Shown piece after piece: positions 46,756-56,529 of a stretch of 64,000 nucleotides of DNA (position 1 is the first letter of the stretch; every line of letters starts with the position of its first letter). Below the pieces are notes generated by a model. That model searched no databases. It was given only the letters and a program-made list of their open reading frames with translations, and was not told the origin of the DNA. The translations under genes and the position numbers were made by a program. The DNA comes from Symsagittifera roscoffensis (Eukaryota; Xenacoelomorpha; Acoela; Convolutidae): positions 48,583,129-48,647,128 of the forward strand of contig NC_087066.1 in NCBI RefSeq assembly GCF_963678635.1, given 5' to 3'.

Positions 46756-47079
46756 TCAACCTGAATCTAGAGCTTGGTAGCTGGTGACACTGTTTAAAAT
46801 GTCTCTCAACGATTGGCTCGGTTGAGTATTCATCACAAGGAAGCTATCTTCTGACCCGTAATTAGTATCTTGCGTGAAGATTTCTTCTTTGTTCGAGTTC
46901 TCCTGATCCCATTCGACTATCTCACCTTCTTCCTCGAAGAATCTCAGCCAAGCCTCTATATGTGCATCTTCGTGGTGACTGGTGCTCTTAGTTTCACTCA
47001 CGTTCCTATCATTATCATCATTGACATCATTGTCATCCTGATTGCTATCGGTATTACCAGGAAAAATAGAAGCTTTCAC
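46756..47079 (-). CDS. Acidic repeat ORF, array B unit 3 (one repeat)
   Basis: A 107-codon relative of 44,349-44,930 with a single internal repeat. The poly-Asp part reads D-D-N-D-V-N-D-D-N-D. It stops after Y-Q-A-L-D-S-G, at the same point as unit 2. Confidence 0.5.
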   Translation of the reverse strand: MKASIFPGNTDSNQDDNDVNDDNDRNVSETKSTSHHEDAHIEAWLRFFEEEGEIVEWDQENSNKEEIFTQDTNYGSEDSFLVMNTQPSQSLRDILNSVTSYQALDSG

Positions 47080-47084
47080 GGTTC

Positions 47085-47330
47085 AGTAGTGACCGTATGG
47101 CAATGTGGAGATACCATCGCTGAGGATGTATCATTATCATCATAGGCTGACAATGCAATTTTGTTTGTTCGAAAATTGTTAAGAACATGTCTCTCGGAGA
47201 TGATGCGAGGATTTTCGGCTCGTACAAGGTTTCCAGAGGCGAGAGTTTCGATGTACTTTTCACAAGTTAGCAACCGTTTTCAAGAGTCACCTTAAATATG
47301 CCTTTTTCAGAAAATTTCCGTGTATCTGAA
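47085..47330 (-). pseudogene. Conserved protein tail, array B unit 3
   Basis: Same tail as at 44,938-45,316, with the same frame break after the A-Y-D-D motif and the same stop before the acidic ORF. Sharing one lesion shows that the array grew after the break. Confidence 0.5.
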
Positions 47331-48762
47331 GAAAAGAATGATGCTCAATAATCATTTTATTCCTTGATTTATTTTTTAAGCAACCTTGATGTTGAAAATA
47401 AAAAAAAATGTAGGCATCCTTTTCAGAAGATCCCCCTCATTTAAAAATGTGTTAACCAACTAACCTAGCCCACCCCCACCCATACACAAAAGCCTACAAA
47501 AAAAATCACCTAAAAAATATTCACTAAAAGTTTTTCTCAAAAAAAATTTTTTTAAAATTTTTTTTCAATTTTTTTTTCAAAATTGCTTTTCAATTTTTTT
47601 CCAGAAATTTTACTTTCTTAAATTATTTGTTTCAATTTTTTAATGACAAAATTTTTTCAACAAAATTTTATTCGTACAAAATTTTTTTTTTCAAAATTTA
47701 GAAAAAAAAATTTATAATTTTTTTTTCAAAATTTTTTTCTAATATTTTTTTTCAATTAATTTTTTCAATTTTTTTTCAATTTATAATATAAAATCTTTCA
47801 AAAAAAGTTTTCATAATTTTTCTAGTTTTTTAATTTTCGAAACATAAAAACACTCTTGGAACAGTTTTGAGCCAGTATTTTTGAAAGAATTGTTCTTACT
47901 TTGCGATAGTAATGAATAAAGCTTTTACTTCAATGCAACGAATTCTGAAATTATATCACTGTTCTTTAAACTTTAAAACGTTTCACGTTTCTCGTACAGT
48001 TTTTCATAAATTTTCGAGGTTTTTTTTTTCATTTTTAATCCATACATTAGGCTGTAAGTGTCCGAGCACGAGAGGTGGCAGATGAATTTGGGCTCCATAA
48101 CCTCGTATTAAAATTTATAAATCTCAAAATTTGCTAGCTCCAGAATACACCTTCTTACAACCGTGCTTACATCTCATTTGATTTTTTTGGCGCTAATGTC
48201 AAGGCAGCCCAGTCCTCATCAAAATCTTCGTAGGTTTCAATTTCAAACTTACTTATGATTCGCCTTGTTTCTTCAGCATTTCGCAAAATCTTGTTCATTC
48301 TCTTTCTTTTCGACTCACACGATTTCCCATAAATTGAATTGATCAATCACTTGTACAGGGCTTCTTCAAACTTGTTTTTCGCCGCTTTCCGTTTGTTTGA
48401 ATTTAGAGTTATGTACGGTTCGAGCCACAATTCTTGCGTTGTAGTGATAAGGCCAAGCTTTATCTAGGGTTTAAGGAGTTTATAATGAATTAAATATCGA
48501 ATCTTATCATGAAAAGTTTATAACAGTTTTTCTTTGAAATGGTTGAATTATACACACAATCTTCTAAGACAAGTGTCGTTAAAGGCACCAAAAACAGTTT
48601 GGGGTCAATTCAAATAAGGAAAATTCTCAAAACCACTTCAGAAAAAAAACAAGTGTAACCGAAAACCAAAAGTGGATTTTAAGTAGCCCGCCATTGCCTA
48701 ACTGCCGAACAAACGTGGAAAATAATTATAAATTAGTACACTGATTAACAGCATTAAATTTT

Positions 48763-49552
48763 TTATTTGACTTGAACTAAACTCACAATCTTAAAGTTTT
48801 TGTTAGTTTTGCTTCTCTTTGACTGCGGTGCTAAATCTTCAAATGCTTCGCGGTCAAGGTACCATTCATGATCCGAAGGCGAAGAAGAAGTGACTCCATT
48901 TGGATCAACCAAATCATCGCTTTCGATATTGCTCTCAGCGTTTTCCTTGACACGAATTTTACCTGAATCTGGAGCTTCATAGCTGGTGACACTATTTAAA
49001 ATGTCTCTCAACGATCGGCTCGGTTGAGTATTCCTCACAAGGAAGCTATCTTCTGACCTGTAATTAGCGTCTTGCGTGAAGTTTTCTTCTTGGTTCAATT
49101 TCTCCTGATCCCATTCGACTATCTCATCTTCTTCCTCGAAAAATTATTCACCAAAAATTTTTCCCAAAAAATCATCGCTCTCGATATCGCTCTCAGCTTT
49201 TTCCTTGACCCTAATTTTTAACTGAATCTGGAGCTTCATAGCTGGTGACACTATTTAAAATGTCTCTCAACGATCGGCTCGGTTGAGTATTCATCACAAG
49301 GAAGCTATCTTCTGACCTGTAATTAGTATCTGGCGTGAAGTTTTCTTCTTGGTTGCAATTCTCCTGATCCCATTCGACTATCTCATCTTCTTCCTCCAAA
49401 AATCTCAGCCAAGCGTCTATATCTTCATCTTCGTGGTGACTGGTGCTATTAGTTTCACTCACGTTCCTTTCATTATCATCATTGTCATCATCATCATCCT
49501 GATTGCTATTATCATCCCGATCGGTGTTATCAGGAAAAATAGAAGCTTTCAC
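48763..49552 (-). pseudogene. Acidic repeat ORF, array B unit 4 (two frames)
   Basis: Two minus-strand frames, 49,552-49,211 and 49,098-48,763, carry one internal repeat each and are divided by a frame break and stop near 49,140-49,215. This copy keeps the longest C-terminal part, with T-S-S-S-P-S-D-H-E, Y-L-D-R-E-A-F and a basic end S-K-R-S-K-T-N-K-N-F-K-I-V, which ends at 48,763. Confidence 0.55.
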
Positions 49553-49834
49553 GGTTCAGTAGTGACCGTATGGCCATGTGGAGATACCATCGCTGAGGAA
49601 TTCACTGGGAAAGCGGAGATTATTTATATTTAAACCTAAATCTGATTATTCAAAGTTTTTTTTGAGAAATCCTATCGCTTTATTTTACGCCAAAGGAAAA
49701 GAAAGGCTGAACTCCTTGCAAAGTACTTTGATGGAGAAATTGTGAATCTTGATGAATTGGGTTGCCCGATAATTGAAAACTTACATTTAAAGAATTATCC
49801 ATCTTGCAATAGACATTTACCTAATTAATGTCGT

Positions 49835-49960
49835 TGTTTGAGCCAGAGCTCCTTTACCACCAGAGAGTCAGGATCAGCACCGGCCTTATATCTGACATGC
49901 ACCTCCTCAATTGGAATGTTGAGGAGTATCAGACCACTGAATGGAGTTATAACTTTCTGG
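49835..49960 (-). pseudogene. Partial relative of the GC-rich antisense ORF
   Basis: The minus strand reads L-L-N-I-P-I-E-E-V-H-V-R-Y-K-A and L-V-V-K-E-L-W-L-K. Equivalent partial copies lie near 51,520-51,645 and 53,505-53,630. They lack the C-terminal half and merge into the hairpin MITE side. Confidence 0.5.
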
Positions 49961-49980
49961 GAGTATGAATAGTAGTATAG

Positions 49981-50137
49981 TAAAAGTGGCTAGGAAAATG
50001 AACACTTTTAACCCCCCTTTTTTCGGTGTGCCGTTGCACTGACCACTTTTAACCCCCAAAGGGGTTAACGCTCCTACTTTTTCGGGCACACATGATTTAA
50101 GGTGGTTTAAAAGTGGTAATTTTGCAGCCACATTCTG
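49981..50137. mobile_element. Hairpin MITE of the AAAAGTGG family, array C copy 1
   Basis: Inverted ends TAAAAGTGGCTAGGAAAATG and CATTTTGC-type right end (TTTTGCAGCCACATTCT) flank an interior with CACTTTTAACCCCC and AGGGGTTAACGCTCCT. It can fold into a long hairpin. Copied with the array. Confidence 0.7.
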
Positions 50138-50576
50138 AAAACGGGAATGGAATTAAGTTTTGGTTGGTGCTTGTTTTCCCTTCTAAAGTTTGGGGGTATT
50201 GGCTTGTTTACATGTAAAATGACGTTATATACCTATTATATGCAACCAAACTATATGGTATCTAGAAACGCACAAGATTTTGGCAGCGTAGCTTAACTGT
50301 TGACGGCGGTGAACGATTTCATTTTAAAACGCATGTTTTATTGCTGAATCGCGAAGAATGGAAAATTCGTCAAGTGCGGAAGCCGCCACCTATATTTAGG
50401 CAAAAATGAATGATCATTTTGAACAAAATAAGAATGACTTACCAGAAAGTTGATGTTGCCGAAATGCATAATAATAATAAACAAAATAAGATAAGTAAAA
50501 GGGGTGATGAAGAAGGGGACTAAAAATATAATTTGATTTAGAAAAACCTCTTCTTTATAAGAAGAGGTGTGATTAA

Positions 50577-50795
50577 ATGGACACTGCTGGGCTGTCCATC
50601 AGCCCCAGCAGATCATCAGCCCTGAACCCTATCCAACCCCCGAGGGCTACTACGTCCCTGAGTTGCTCTGAGAGAAAATCTCACTCAGGCGACCCAGGTA
50701 CAATAGTCCGGGGAAGGGGTTTCCCCTTGGCCCACTGGCGCGGTTTGAGCCAGAGCTCCTTTACTACTAAGGCCTCAGGATCGGTCCCAGCCTTA
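50577..50795 (-). pseudogene. GC-rich antisense ORF, array C unit 1 (5' end deleted)
   Basis: Matches the C-terminal two thirds of the 52,259-52,567 ORF. At about 50,795 the match stops and joins directly to the E-N-D-L-Y-Y-D-L-A-E-K-L part of the + strand protein, so the start codon is lost by deletion. Confidence 0.6.
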
Positions 50796-51269
50796 TAACG
50801 ATGAAAATGATTTATATTACGACCTAGCTGAAAAACTTGGACCATATGAAGGTCTTATTGGCTTAGACGACTCTTCCTTGGACAAATGATTAAAAGATTC
50901 ACAAATATTACGTCTGCATGCAATTTTACATGACGCTGCAGGTTTTGTTGACGAAGCTTACAACACGGGTCCCACTTACTGCTATATGTTACCTTGGACG
51001 TGTAACAGCAGTCTGAGTGGTCATTTGAGCGGTATTACTTTCTGTTTTTTCGTCAAACTAACCAGACCAGAACTCTATCAATTATTAGATTGTTGAGCGA
51101 ACGATCAGTCGTGATAGATTTGGAAGGATTTCGCTGTAAAAAAAGTACCTTTATAGTTAAAGAATTAGCCATTACGACTTCTGATTATAGCGACTCTCTT
51201 ATTTTTCTACCTCCAGTTTTTTTCAACTCACTATCCAAAGCTTAACAAAAAGCTTACAACTGGTTAACA

Positions 51270-51515
51270 CATTACTTGTACGGAATTCACTGGGAAAGCG
51301 GAGATTATTTATATTTAAACTTAAATCAGATTATTCAAAGTTTTTTTTTGAGAAATCCTATCGCTGTATTTTACGCCAAAGGAAAAGAAAAGGCTGAACT
51401 CCTTGCAAAGTCCTTGGGTCGAGAAGTTGTGAATCTTGATGAATTGGGTTGCCCGATAATTGAAAACTTGCATATAAAGAATTATCCATCTCGCAATAGA
51501 CATTTACCTAATTAA
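51270..51515 (+). pseudogene. Array C + strand protein, downstream part, unit 1/2 copy
   Basis: Matches 55,619-55,850 from G-I-H-W-E-S-G to the residues before P-N. It then ends at TAATG where the array joins the antisense block, so it is truncated after N-R-H-L. Confidence 0.55.
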
Positions 51516-51663
51516 TGTCGTTGTTTGAGCCAGAACTCCTTTACCACCAGAGTGTCAGGATCAGCAACGGCCTTATATCTGAAATGACCTTCTCAATTGG
51601 AATGTTGAGGAGTATCAGACCACTGAATGGGGTTATAATTTTCTGGGTGTATGAATAGTAGTA

Positions 51664-51822
51664 TAGTAAAAGTGGCTAGGAAAATGACCACTTTTAACCC
51701 CCCTTTTTTTCGGTGTGCCGTTGCACTGACCACTTTTAACCCCCAAAGGGGTTAACGCTCCTATTTGTTCGGGCACACATGATTTAAGGGTAGTAAAAGT
51801 GGTATTTTTGCAGCCACATTCT
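51664..51822. mobile_element. Hairpin MITE of the AAAAGTGG family, array C copy 2
   Basis: Same element as at 49,981 with a few changes, such as TAGTAAAAGTGG replacing GGTTTAAAAGTGG in the right arm. Confidence 0.7.
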
Positions 51823-52258
51823 GGAAACGGGAATGGAATTAAGTTTTGGTTGGTGCATGTTTTCCCTTCTAAAGTTTGGGGGTATTTGTTTGTTTAAATT
51901 TAAAATGACGTTATATACCTATTATATGCAACCAAACTATATGGTTTAAGGGAACGCACAAGATTTTGGCAGCGTAGCTTAACTGTTGACGGCGGTGAAC
52001 GATTTCATTTAAAAACGCATGTTTTGTTGCTGAATCGCGAAGAATGGAAAATTCGTCAAGTGCGGAGGCCGCCACCTCTATTTAGGCAAAAATGAATGAT
52101 CATTTTGAACAAAATAAGAATGACTTACCAGAAAGTTGATGTTGCCGAAATGCATAATAATAATAAACAAAATAAGATAAGTAAAAGGGGTGATGAAGAA
52201 TGGGACTAAAAATCTAATTTGATTTAAAAAAACCTCTTCTTTATAAGATGAGGTGTGA

Positions 52259-52567
52259 TTAAATGGACACTGCTGGGCTGTCCATCAGCCCCAGCAGATC
52301 AGCAGCCCTGAACCCTATCCAACCCCCGAGGGCGACTACGTCCCTGAGTTGCTCTGAGAGAAAATCCCACTCAGGCGACCCAGGTACAATAGTCCGGGGA
52401 AGGGGTTTCCCCTTGGCCCACTGGCGCGGTTTGAGCCAGAGCTCCTTTACTACTAAGGCCTCAGGATCGGACCCAGCCTTATTACGGACATGAATTTCTT
52501 CAATCGGAATGTTGATGAGAACTAGTCCCCAAAAGGGGACTTTGACAGTCTCTAAGCATGATGGCAT
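52259..52567 (-). CDS. GC-rich antisense ORF of 102 codons, array C unit 2 (intact)
   Basis: Starts at an ATG (52,565-52,567) and stops at 52,259. The protein begins MPSCLETVKVPFWGLVLINI and includes E-E-I-H-V-R, L-V-V-K-E-L-W-L-K-P and S-P-E-W-D-F-L-S-E-Q-L-R-D-V-V. Base composition is clearly richer in G+C than the AT-rich DNA around it, and the frame is kept in a second copy, both suggesting real coding use. A partial relative with L-N-I-P-I-E-E-V-H occurs upstream in each unit. The family is not recognised. Confidence 0.5.
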   Translation of the reverse strand: MPSCLETVKVPFWGLVLINIPIEEIHVRNKAGSDPEALVVKELWLKPRQWAKGKPLPRTIVPGSPEWDFLSEQLRDVVALGGWIGFRAADLLGLMDSPAVSI

Positions 52568-53648
52568 TTAAAACAAGCAAATTAACATTTTAAATCACAT
52601 GAAATTGTTCGTCAAATAAAAACTTTTGGAACAGCATGTTTCGGAAGGTGATAATTGTTAAACTTTTCCTAAATTTTTCCCGAGTTTAAAAACGATTATC
52701 CCGAAAACACAGACGGAAGAAATTGCACTTTTGGCTGCCTGTTATTTTCAATCAGTCTAGAAATTTTGAGTTTGATTTGGAAGCAAAAGCTTGTAAAAAC
52801 GATTGATTTGTCCAATGCTACTTCTGAAATTTATTTGACTTCTTGTTCGACTTTGACACTAAGCTGATTGAAAAAAAAGCGCTGAATGAAAATTTAGGTT
52901 ATTGTTTACAAAAATGTTAAAAATATATGAAAAAGCTTGATGGTCTAATTAAATGTATATCACCGAGTTTTAGATATCAGCAATTGATATCTAACAGGTT
53001 ACTTTTATTTCCACTGTTTTGAAATTCAGCAGGTTCAAAGAGTGTTGGAAAAAAATACAATTGGAAAAACGTAGAGTTATCTCAACAGACTTGGAAATCA
53101 TACATGAAATTTGTTTGACTGTGAAAAAAAACCTATCCGGAAAAATCTGACCGTCGACGTTACTTTCTGGCTGCATGATCTCTGTTTTTCTTTTCCAGTG
53201 AAAATGATTTAAATTACGACGTAGCTGAAAAACTTAGACCATATGGAGGTCTTATTGGCTTAGACGACTCTTCCTTGGACGAATAATTAAAAGATTCGAA
53301 AATATTACGTCTGCATGCAATTTACATGACGCTGCAGGTTTTCGCTGCTTTTTACGCCAAATGAAAAGAGAAGGCTGAACTCCTTGCAAAGTAAATGGAT
53401 CGAGAATTTGTGAATCTTGGTGAATTGGGTTGCCCGATAATTGAAAACTTACATTTAAAGAATTATCCATCTTGCAATAGACCTTTACCTAATTAATGTC
53501 ATTGTTTGAGCCAGAGCTCCTTTACCACCAGAGAGTCAGGATCAGCACCGGCCTTATATCTGAAATGCACCTCCTCAATTGGAATGTTGAGGAGTATCAG
53601 ACCACTGAATGGGGTTATAATTTTTTGGGTGTATGAATAGTAGTATAG

Positions 53649-53806
53649 TAAAAGTGGCTAGGAAAATGACCACTTTTAACCCCCTTTTTTTCGGTGTGCC
53701 GTTGCACTGACCACTTTTAACCCCCAAAGGGGTTAACGCTCCTACTTGTTCGGGCACACATGATTTAAGGGGGGTTAAAAGTGGTAATTTTGCAGCCACA
53801 TTCTGG
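53649..53806. mobile_element. Hairpin MITE of the AAAAGTGG family, array C copy 3
   Basis: Best preserved arms: GACCACTTTTAACCCC at the left and GGGGTTAAAAGTGGT at the right are near-perfect inverted repeats. Confidence 0.75.
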
Positions 53807-54297
53807 AAACGGGAATGGAATTAAGTTTTGGTTGGTGCATGTTTTCCCTTCTAAGGTTTGGGGGTATTGGCTTGTTTAAATGTAAAATGACGTTATATAC
53901 CTATTATATGCAACCAAACTATATGGTATAAGGGAACGCACAAGATTTTGGCAGCGTAGCTTAACTTTTGACGGCGGTGAACGATTTCGTTCAAAAACGC
54001 ATGTTTTATTGCTGAATCGCGAAGAATGGAAAATTCGTCAAGTGCGGCGGCCGCCACCTCTATTTAGGCAAAAATGAATGATCATTTTAAACAAAATAAG
54101 AATGACTTACCCGAAAATTGATGTTGCCGAAATGCATAATAATAATAAACAAAATAAGATAAATAAAAGGGGTGATGAAGAAGGGGACTAAAAATATAAA
54201 TTGATTTAAAAAAACCTCTTCTTTATAAGATGAGGTGTGAATAAATGGACACTGCTGGGCTGTCCATCAGCCCCAACAGATCAGCAGCCCTGAACCC

Positions 54298-54549
54298 TTA
54301 CCAACCCCCGAGGGCGACTACGTCCCTGAGTTGCTCTGAGAGAAAATCCCACTCAGGCGACCCAGGTACAATAGTCCGGGGAAAGGGTTTCCCCTTGGCC
54401 CACTGGCGCGGTTTGAGCCAGAGCTCCTTTACTACTAAGGCCTCAGGGTCAGACACAGCCTTATAACGGACATGAATTTCTTCAATCGGAATGTTGATGA
54501 GCACTAGTCCCCCAAAAGGGACTTTGAGAGTCTCTAAGTATGATGGCAT
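54298..54549 (-). CDS. GC-rich antisense ORF, array C unit 3 (shortened)
   Basis: 83 codons, same start as the 52,259 ORF (MPSYLETLKVPF). It ends early at G-G-W because of a small change near 54,298. The remaining bases down to 54,245 still match the longer copy. Confidence 0.4.
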   Translation of the reverse strand: MPSYLETLKVPFGGLVLINIPIEEIHVRYKAVSDPEALVVKELWLKPRQWAKGKPFPRTIVPGSPEWDFLSEQLRDVVALGGW

Positions 54550-55043
54550 CTAAAACAAGCAAATTAACATTTTAAATCACATGAAATTGTTCGTCAAATA
54601 AAAACTTTTGGAACAGCATGTTTCGGAAGGTGATAACTGTTAAACTTTCCCTTAAATTTTCCCGAGTTTAAAAACTCTTATCCCGAAAACACAGACGGAA
54701 GAAATTGTACTTTTAGCTGCCTGTTATTTTCAATCAGTCTAGAAATTTTGAGTTTGATTTGGAAACAAAAACTTGTAAAAACGATTGATTTGTCAAATGC
54801 TATTTCTGAAAATTTATTTGGCTTTTTGTTCGAATTTGACACTAAGCTGATTGAAAAAAAAGCGCTGAATAAAAATTTAGGTTATTGTTAACAAAAATGT
54901 TTAAAAATTATGAAAAAACCTGATGGTCTAATTAAATGTATATCACCGAGTTGTAGATATCAGCAATTGATATCTAACAGGTCACTTTTATTTCCACTGT
55001 TTTGAAATTCAGCAGGTTCAAAGAGTGTTGGAAAAAAATGTAA

Positions 55044-55268
55044 TTGGAAAAACGTAGAGTAACCTCAACAGACTTGGAAATCATTCATGAAATTTATTTG
55101 ACTGTGAATAAAACCTATCCGGAAAATTCTGACCGTCGACATTACTCTCTGGCTGCATGTTCTCTGTTTTTCTTTTCCAGTGAAAATGATTTAAATTACG
55201 ACGTAGCTGAAAAACTTGGACCATATGGAGGTCTTATTGGCTTAGACGACTCTTCCTTGGACAAATAA
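55044..55268 (+). pseudogene. Array C + strand protein, upstream part
   Basis: 75 codons with E-I-I-H-E-I-Y-L-T-V-N-K-T-Y-P and D-V-A-E-K-L-G-P-Y-G-G-L-I-G-L-D-D. Partial copies lie at 50,790-50,889 and 53,180-53,290. After the stop the same frame goes on with further conserved words (H-D-A-A, C-Y-M-L-P-W), so the ancestral protein was longer. Not recognised. Confidence 0.5.
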
Positions 55269-55618
55269 TTAAAAGATTCAAAAATATTACGTCTGTATGC
55301 AATTTTACATGACGCTGCAGCTTTTGTTGACGAAGCTTAGAACACGGGTCCCACTAACTGCTATATGTTACCCTGGACGTGTAACAGCAGTCTGATTGGT
55401 CATTGGAGCGGTATTACTTTGTGTTTATTCGTCAAACTAACCAGACCAGAACTCTATCAATAATTAGATTTGGATGGATTTTGCTGTAAAAAATTACCTT
55501 CATAGTTAAAGAATTAGCCATTACGACTTCTGATTATAGCGACTCTCTTATTTTTCTACCTCCAGTTCTTTTCAACTCACTACCCAAAGCTTAACAAAAA
55601 GCTTACAACTGGTTAACA

Positions 55619-56065
55619 CATTACTTGTACGGAATTCACTGGGAAAGCGGAGGATATTTATATTCAAACCTAAATCAGATTATTCAAAGTTTTTTTTTGA
55701 GAAATCCTATCGCTGTATTTTACGCCGAAGGAAAAGATAAGGCTAAACTCCTTGCATTGTACTTGGATCGAGAAGTTGTGAATCTTGATGAATTGGGTTG
55801 CCCGATTATTGAAAACTTACATTTAAAGAATTATCCATCTTGCAATAGACATTTACTTTTTTTGATTGGCTGTCTAATGAATAACAACAAAATACTAGCA
55901 AAAGCGGAGACGTACCACTCTCTAAATTTAGTGTTCTTGGCATGGATGACACCAGAGAAGGATATCAAAATAACTTTGACCAGAACAGAACAAATCAATT
56001 GCCGAGGCCAAGTTGTGCAGCGGAAAGAACAAATTACTCTATCAGGAGACGAATTGACTATTTAA
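55619..56065 (+). CDS. Array C + strand protein, downstream part (best copy)
   Basis: Open for about 149 codons, with G-I-H-W-E-S-G, then A-V-F-Y-A-E-G-K-D-K, V-V-N-L-D-E-L-G-C-P, P-S-C-N-R-H and M-T-P-E-K-D-I-K-I. The pattern (F)-Y-A-K-G-x-E-K ... N-L-D-x-L-G-C-P ... C-x-x-H resembles proteins I have seen in large animal transposons, but I cannot name the family. Shorter broken copies are at 49,598-49,828, 51,270-51,515 and 53,340-53,495, and a diverged one at 32,860-33,230. Confidence 0.5.
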   Translation, partial: HYLYGIHWESGGYLYSNLNQIIQSFFLRNPIAVFYAEGKDKAKLLALYLDREVVNLDELGCPIIENLHLKNYPSCNRHLLFLIGCLMNNNKILAKAETYHSLNLVFLAWMTPEKDIKITLTRTEQINCRGQVVQRKEQITLSGDELTI

Positions 56066-56081
56066 AAAAAATTCCCTGTGA

Positions 56082-56420
56082 TTGACCAAGTCATCTACTT
56101 TCAACGACACAAGTATTGTCAAAATGTTAGCCAACAAACGAGGACTATGTCTTCTTAGGCTAGTCTTAGTGCCCAAACGTCAACCCGGACTTCAAATGGA
56201 TCTTCAAAGCAGTGACCTACCTGAGGAAGTTCAGAAACTAGTAAAAGAGAGCTCTGTGAAGAAAGTTGTATTTCATGCAAAAAATGAATATATGTGCCAG
56301 CCGATTATGTTGTGGAAATGAGTGACAATGACAATGACAATGACATAACTAATGACTTTACAAGTTATACTCGATACGAGATTTTTTTTGTTCTGAAGTA
56401 TAAATTATACATTTTTTATG
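56082..56420 (+). pseudogene. Possible continuation of the array C protein
   Basis: The frame 56,082-56,321 has M-L-A-N-K-R-G-L-C-L-L-R-L-V-L-V-P-K-R-Q-P-G and V-V-F-H-A-K-N-E-Y. A second frame then gives D-Y-V-V-E-M-S-D-N-D-N-D across a short GACAAT microsatellite (56,320-56,343). Probably the decayed end of the upstream protein; no domain recognised. Confidence 0.35.
56320..56343 (+). repeat. GACAAT microsatellite
   Basis: Four copies of GACAAT or GACATA-like units. It lies in the presumed acidic end of the array C-related frame, encoding alternating Asp and Asn. Confidence 0.7.
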
Positions 56421-56529
56421 ACAAAAACACATTTCTTTTATGACAAAAACACATTTATGACGAAACAGAAACTAGTGTCATAGATAGAGAGTTAGAAAGA
56501 ACCAGATAGAGAGAGAATTAAATTGAACA

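Larger units (their letters stand above)
41800..49600 (-). repeat. Array B: four tandem units of 2.1-2.4 kb
   Basis: A landmark, TTTTGCGTGTCTTTGACTGC, occurs at about 42,048, 44,197 and 46,604, and in changed form at 48,807, giving spacings of about 2,150, 2,407 and 2,203 bp. Units 2 and 3 are nearly identical between about 43,160-44,400 and 45,560-46,800, and two 60-81-codon open frames are identical in both. Unit 4 is diverged. Each unit has an acidic minus-strand ORF, a preceding conserved protein tail and a 150-300-bp stretch of almost pure A/T. Confidence 0.88.
49598..56070. repeat. Array C: tandem units of about 1.7-2.0 kb with different deletions
   Basis: The landmark ATGGACACTGCTGGGCTGTC occurs at about 50,577, 52,263 and 54,245 (spacings 1,686 and 1,982). 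GGTTTGAGCCAGAGCTCC-like sites recur twice per unit. Each unit holds an antisense GC-rich ORF, a second partial antisense copy, a hairpin MITE and pieces of a + strand protein. Unit 1 lacks about 0.6 kb before 50,795, and unit 2 lacks about 0.4-0.5 kb near 53,340, so no unit is complete. Confidence 0.88.

Noticed and set aside
42956-47810. A/T tracts as promoters or replication origins
   Set aside because: Nearly pure A/T runs could be either, but nothing specific supports a function; treated as low complexity.
42312-49633. + strand frames of about 90 codons in array B with hydrophobic stretches (I-I-I-I-I-V)
   Set aside because: These are antisense to the Asp-rich stretches of the acidic ORF; GAT/GAC runs read in reverse give Ile/Val runs, so they are not membrane proteins.
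49907-53799. Minus-strand frames of 74 codons beginning M-A-A-K-L-P-L-L
   Set aside because: They consist of the hairpin MITE plus flanking repeat, so the open frame is not evidence of a gene.
33690-56070. CRISPR-like array
   Set aside because: Repeat units are 1-2.5 kb and diverged, with no short regular repeats and spacers; the organism is eukaryotic.
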